From the NCBI GenBank assembly GCA_020697375.1, contig JAJFBJ010000065.1:1-18499 (forward strand): a stretch of 18,499 nucleotides of DNA, in the 5' to 3' direction. The notes below the pieces were generated by a model. It saw only the letters and a list, made by a program, of their open reading frames with translations. It made no database searches and was not told where the DNA came from. The position numbers were made by a program, and so were the translations under genes. Source of the stretch: Nitrospira sp. Its GTDB lineage: Bacteria > Nitrospirota > Nitrospiria > Nitrospirales > Nitrospiraceae. Each line of letters begins with the position of its first letter. The first letter of the stretch is position 1. Positions 17,001 to 18,499 of this stretch are shown piece after piece.

Positions 17001-17103
17001 CGAGGAAGGAAGAAAGCTCGCTGGAGCGTTTCTCGTTCGTCCGCATTCGGCGTTGGATGAAGAGTTTGGGAAGCCACCATCCGTGATTAAAGCCAACCCA
17101 TAA
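14095..17103 (+). CDS. Membrane sensor histidine kinase with duplicated multi-TM sensor region and GAF domain
   Basis: A 1002-residue membrane kinase. The ATG at 14095 has GGAG 8 bases upstream; GTG 14086 is in frame but overlaps that site. The first roughly 535 residues are almost all membrane helices in two similar halves. NRIYGLYCLSIAVW...LIPILYFHHTVTF in half one matches SNILFSGVCGTACLW...FLPALTYHFAQSL in half two, and VRYRLMNISVVL matches AKYELMDVSFVP about 252 residues later. Each half resembles the 7TM-type N-terminal region of histidine kinases. A GAF-like domain follows (about 555-715). The kinase core has the H-box FAHEIRNPLTSIKTF (phospho-His near 741), N-box LLNLFINAMEAI, G1 DTGPGIAP, F-box FDPFYTTK and G2 GTGLGLTIAHQI, so it should be active. 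No receiver domain or response regulator is encoded nearby. It is probably co-transcribed with the PilZ fusion gene. Confidence 0.9.
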   Translation: MKVLAFSALVNALAATGLGIFVYFRDPAAPRNRIYGLYCLSIAVWSVFYCGWQLTESKDLALSLLRLVMAGAILIPILYFHHTVTFLDIAARHAKALKIGYTLAVCFLVLDTTPWFVAGVRPAMSFSFWPVPGVFFHPFLMYFSWYVVYATLLVGVALRDANGIRRHQYAYMLAASIIGYSGGATNFPLWYDVPLLPYGTVLITMYTALMAYTIVRYRLMNISVVLNKGLGYAIVLAIIVVATSIGAILSNRATGHSTPPLLAGTLFLICGLWVLSNNPRSASNILFSGVCGTACLWLFGCFMLFSTSNEEEALFWMRVIYSGIVFLPALTYHFAQSLIGGASDDRFIIWNYAAGIIFFALMSTSYLFEGQYVYYWGRYPKAGTLHPLLVVYVLSGGCATIYRLYQGYRLHVGSSPMLGSQLKYTLAALALGFTASLDFLQNYGVGFYPVGYLMAGLSVTVVAYAIAKYELMDVSFVPSRPKVMLSIKLMGLIPAYLVILLVIRIFTGTFHYLLAGVLFALFVIVSSGLANLQKGVERAIGQTLFRERYDAYDTLVQFSKSLVAILELKSLTKEIVQTLARVMNIKTASVYVLDKEQGIYSLTASYGFSVRDPSAATVKMESDFPKVLLRTETALVREEIEYDRADIEYLRLLDTLHALESEVCIPLVSKERLVGFCNLGRRSNHSMYSTEELGLLRTLAQHAAIAIDNALLYEDLRRSQLLMRRTDRLRSLETMAGGFAHEIRNPLTSIKTFVQLAPERRDDVEFMEQFSQVVCEDVERIERLVHEILDYARYMTPKLTQESLNDVVASCLYFIEVKASSKAITIQKELSGDLPSVKLDRQQIKQVLLNLFINAMEAIGGDQGGRLSVRTRKLVKSANEPWVQIEVEDTGPGIAPRDLDHIFDPFYTTKHESGEREGTGLGLTIAHQIIQEHGGYFEVSSEVGHGTKFMVNLPANPPMAEWHTAPPAYEEGRKLAGAFLVRPHSALDEEFGKPPSVIKANP

Positions 17104-17128
17104 TCGCGCTATGTTGAATGCCTTCGGA

Positions 17129-17172
17129 CCTGTGCCAATTACACATCCGAAGCGGTGATCCTCCTGGGAGGA
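17129..17172. other. Inverted repeats in the convergent gap after the kinase gene
   Basis: Between the convergent kinase and hydrolase genes there are two dyads: CTTCGGA facing TCCGAAG with a 17-base loop (roughly 17124-17155), and TCCTCC-TG-GGAGGA at 17159-17172. Neither is followed by a T-tract. They may help end transcription from either side, but a canonical terminator is not demonstrated. Confidence 0.25.
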
Positions 17173-17197
17173 ACAATCCCTGCCCTTGGACTATCTG

Positions 17198-18190
17198 TTA
17201 TCCATATTGCGCTTGCGCAGACAGCTGTTCCACAATCCGATTTTCCACCCAAAACCGATCTTCCGCAGGACGATGCCTCTGAAAAAATCCACAGTGGCCA
17301 CCGTAGCGTGGCATCACTAAGGTAATGTTTGGATTGTGCCTAATCGACGGTGAGTTGAACATGGAGGCCGGAATGAACGGATCATCTTGTGCCGTAAAAA
17401 TGACGGTCGGAACACGGATGTCGCCGATGACATGGCAAGCACCCGAACGATTGTAATAGTCTGCTACTCCCCGGTAGCCCCCGTCTGGTGCTGTGTACAC
17501 ATCATCGAAGGCGCGAATCGTCTGAATGTGGGCCAATGCAGTTGTGTTCCAACGGCCGGGGCAGAGACTAGCTTTTCGCATCACACGAGACTTCAGGCCC
17601 TTCAAGAAATAGTCATGGTAAAGTTTGTTGACCGGCTGTTCGAGTGCCTGTATGCACTTCGTGGGATCGATATTCGGACTGACGACCATGACACCACAAA
17701 GAGAAGGCAAGGCGGTTCCAACCTCGCCGGCCATCTTCAAAGCCAAGTTTCCACCCATGGAATAGGCTACGAACCACACTCTGCGTAATCCGTCCAGGAC
17801 GGTCAATTCCTTCACAATGGTTTGGAAGTCATCACTGAGCCCGCTGTTGTATAAACTGGGGGATAAAGCTTCAGTTCCCCCGCATGTCCGCTGGTTGAGC
17901 CGAATGACATTGAACCCCGCCGTCCACCCTTTAACGGCAAGTCCTGCCATGTAATGGGATTCGCTGGAACCTTCCAATCCATGCAGCAACAGCATGGTCG
18001 GCAACTCAGTGCGATTGGGCTGCCAATGGCAATATCCGCGTAGTTGCGTATCAGGCGCCACGGTGAACAAACGGGGTTCGACAGGCAATGGAGTCAGGAT
18101 GTTTCCTCGGGGCCAGAATTTTGGGAAAATGGTCATTCTGTGGCAATCGCGCAACCAGGAAGGTGGTATAAACGGAAGCGGTTTGACCAT
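17198..18190 (-). CDS. YheT-family alpha/beta hydrolase
   Basis: A cytoplasmic hydrolase of about 330 residues related to E. coli YheT. FIPPSWLRDCHRMTIFPKF near the start is the typical N-terminal signature. LLLHGLEGSSESHYM forms the oxyanion-hole region, the nucleophile is the Ser in VAYSMGGNLALK, the acid is the Asp in TAQDDPFIP and the His lies in RYGGHCGF. FDDVYTAPDGGYRGVADYY matches the YheT cap region. The frame is open up to 18358, but the upstream residues have no family resemblance, so I choose the ATG at 18190, which directly precedes the conserved region; no clear ribosome site is visible. The substrate is unknown; related proteins act as esterases on short or medium acyl groups. 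It faces the kinase gene and is the second alpha/beta hydrolase in this half of the window, from a different subfamily than the LuxD-like one. Confidence 0.85.
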   Translation of the reverse strand: MVKPLPFIPPSWLRDCHRMTIFPKFWPRGNILTPLPVEPRLFTVAPDTQLRGYCHWQPNRTELPTMLLLHGLEGSSESHYMAGLAVKGWTAGFNVIRLNQRTCGGTEALSPSLYNSGLSDDFQTIVKELTVLDGLRRVWFVAYSMGGNLALKMAGEVGTALPSLCGVMVVSPNIDPTKCIQALEQPVNKLYHDYFLKGLKSRVMRKASLCPGRWNTTALAHIQTIRAFDDVYTAPDGGYRGVADYYNRSGACHVIGDIRVPTVIFTAQDDPFIPASMFNSPSIRHNPNITLVMPRYGGHCGFFQRHRPAEDRFWVENRIVEQLSAQAQYG

Positions 18191-18451
18191 CGAGCTATCA
18201 TACAGAAACTCATCGACGAACGAACCCTCATAGGAAAAACCTATGGCGGATAAATTCAGAAGGGCGAGGCAGCACTGTCTACTAAGGAAGCGCCACGCGG
18301 TAAATATTCGGCTGCAACCGGGGGTGGCGTTAGAGCCCTCTTCCGTTGCGTTAAACAAATGGGTAGGTTATTCCGATGATTGCAACGGCTGCCTGTCGTA
18401 TTGTCGCTGGTGTTTAAAAGGTCAGAGGCATCATGTGACAGATAGGGCGTA

Positions 18452-18467
18452 TTGGCAGGCATGCCAA
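18452..18467. repeat. Short inverted repeat near the right end
   Basis: TTGGCA (18452-18457) and TGCCAA (18462-18467) are inverted around 4 bases, upstream of the YheT-like gene and near the window edge. It might be an operator. No gene is visible from 18359 to the end. Confidence 0.25.
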
Positions 18468-18499
18468 AGACACCCTATTGTTCTATAATTGGCTCCCCG

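Noticed and set aside
17387..17788. Plus-strand open frame of 133 codons inside the YheT-like gene
   Set aside because: Opposite strand of a well-supported hydrolase; the composition is Cys- and Arg-rich and matches no family.
18484..18489. TATAAT near the right end as a promoter
   Set aside because: No -35 hexamer at 15-19 bases upstream, and the window ends before any gene it could serve.
1..18499. tRNA, rRNA, CRISPR array, transposase or prophage genes
   Set aside because: I looked for these and saw none on either strand; the only repeat-like element is the palindrome at 2946-3172.

Overview
The window most likely comes from a Nitrospira-type bacterium (Nitrospirota). The base composition is GC-rich and the cell appears Gram-negative, with Sec and lipoprotein signals and an HtrA protease. 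It also carries a complete Pup/UBact-proteasome operon, which outside Actinobacteria is best known from Nitrospirota. The genus is an inference from gene content; no rRNA or other marker is present.

Layout. 1-350 (-): start of a secreted protein cut by the window edge. 513-2931 (+): an HD-domain protein, a YjbQ-family gene broken by a one-base frameshift, and a periplasmic HtrA-like serine protease, closely packed or overlapping. 2932-3329: a gap filled largely by a long imperfect palindrome that looks like a dispersed repeat. 3330-10155 (+): the proteasome operon in the order arc (ATPase ring), dop (depupylase), pup/UBact (protein tag), prcB (beta), prcA (alpha), pafA (tag ligase). 10156-11340: a gene-poor gap with two doubtful minus-strand ORFs, one lipoprotein-like, and a good sigma70-type promoter. 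11341-17103 (+): a large fusion protein (PilZ-PilZ-LuxD-like acyl hydrolase-SAM methyltransferase) followed directly by a histidine kinase with a duplicated multi-transmembrane sensor region. 17198-18190 (-): a YheT-type alpha/beta hydrolase, convergent with the kinase. 18359-18499: no gene seen.

How the genes work together. The proteasome operon is self-sufficient. PafA attaches the tag through its C-terminal Glu, ARC recognises and unfolds the conjugate, PrcA/PrcB degrade it, and Dop recycles the tag. The tag already ends in Glu, so Dop is not needed to deamidate it.

The most original locus is 11341-17103. One protein combines a LuxD-like acyl-ACP thioesterase with a small-molecule methyltransferase and c-di-GMP-type PilZ domains, and its neighbour is a multi-TM histidine kinase. 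This recalls the layout of fatty-acid methyl ester signalling (PhcB/PhcS type) and suggests a synthase-sensor pair. That function is a hypothesis; the domain assignments are well supported by motifs.
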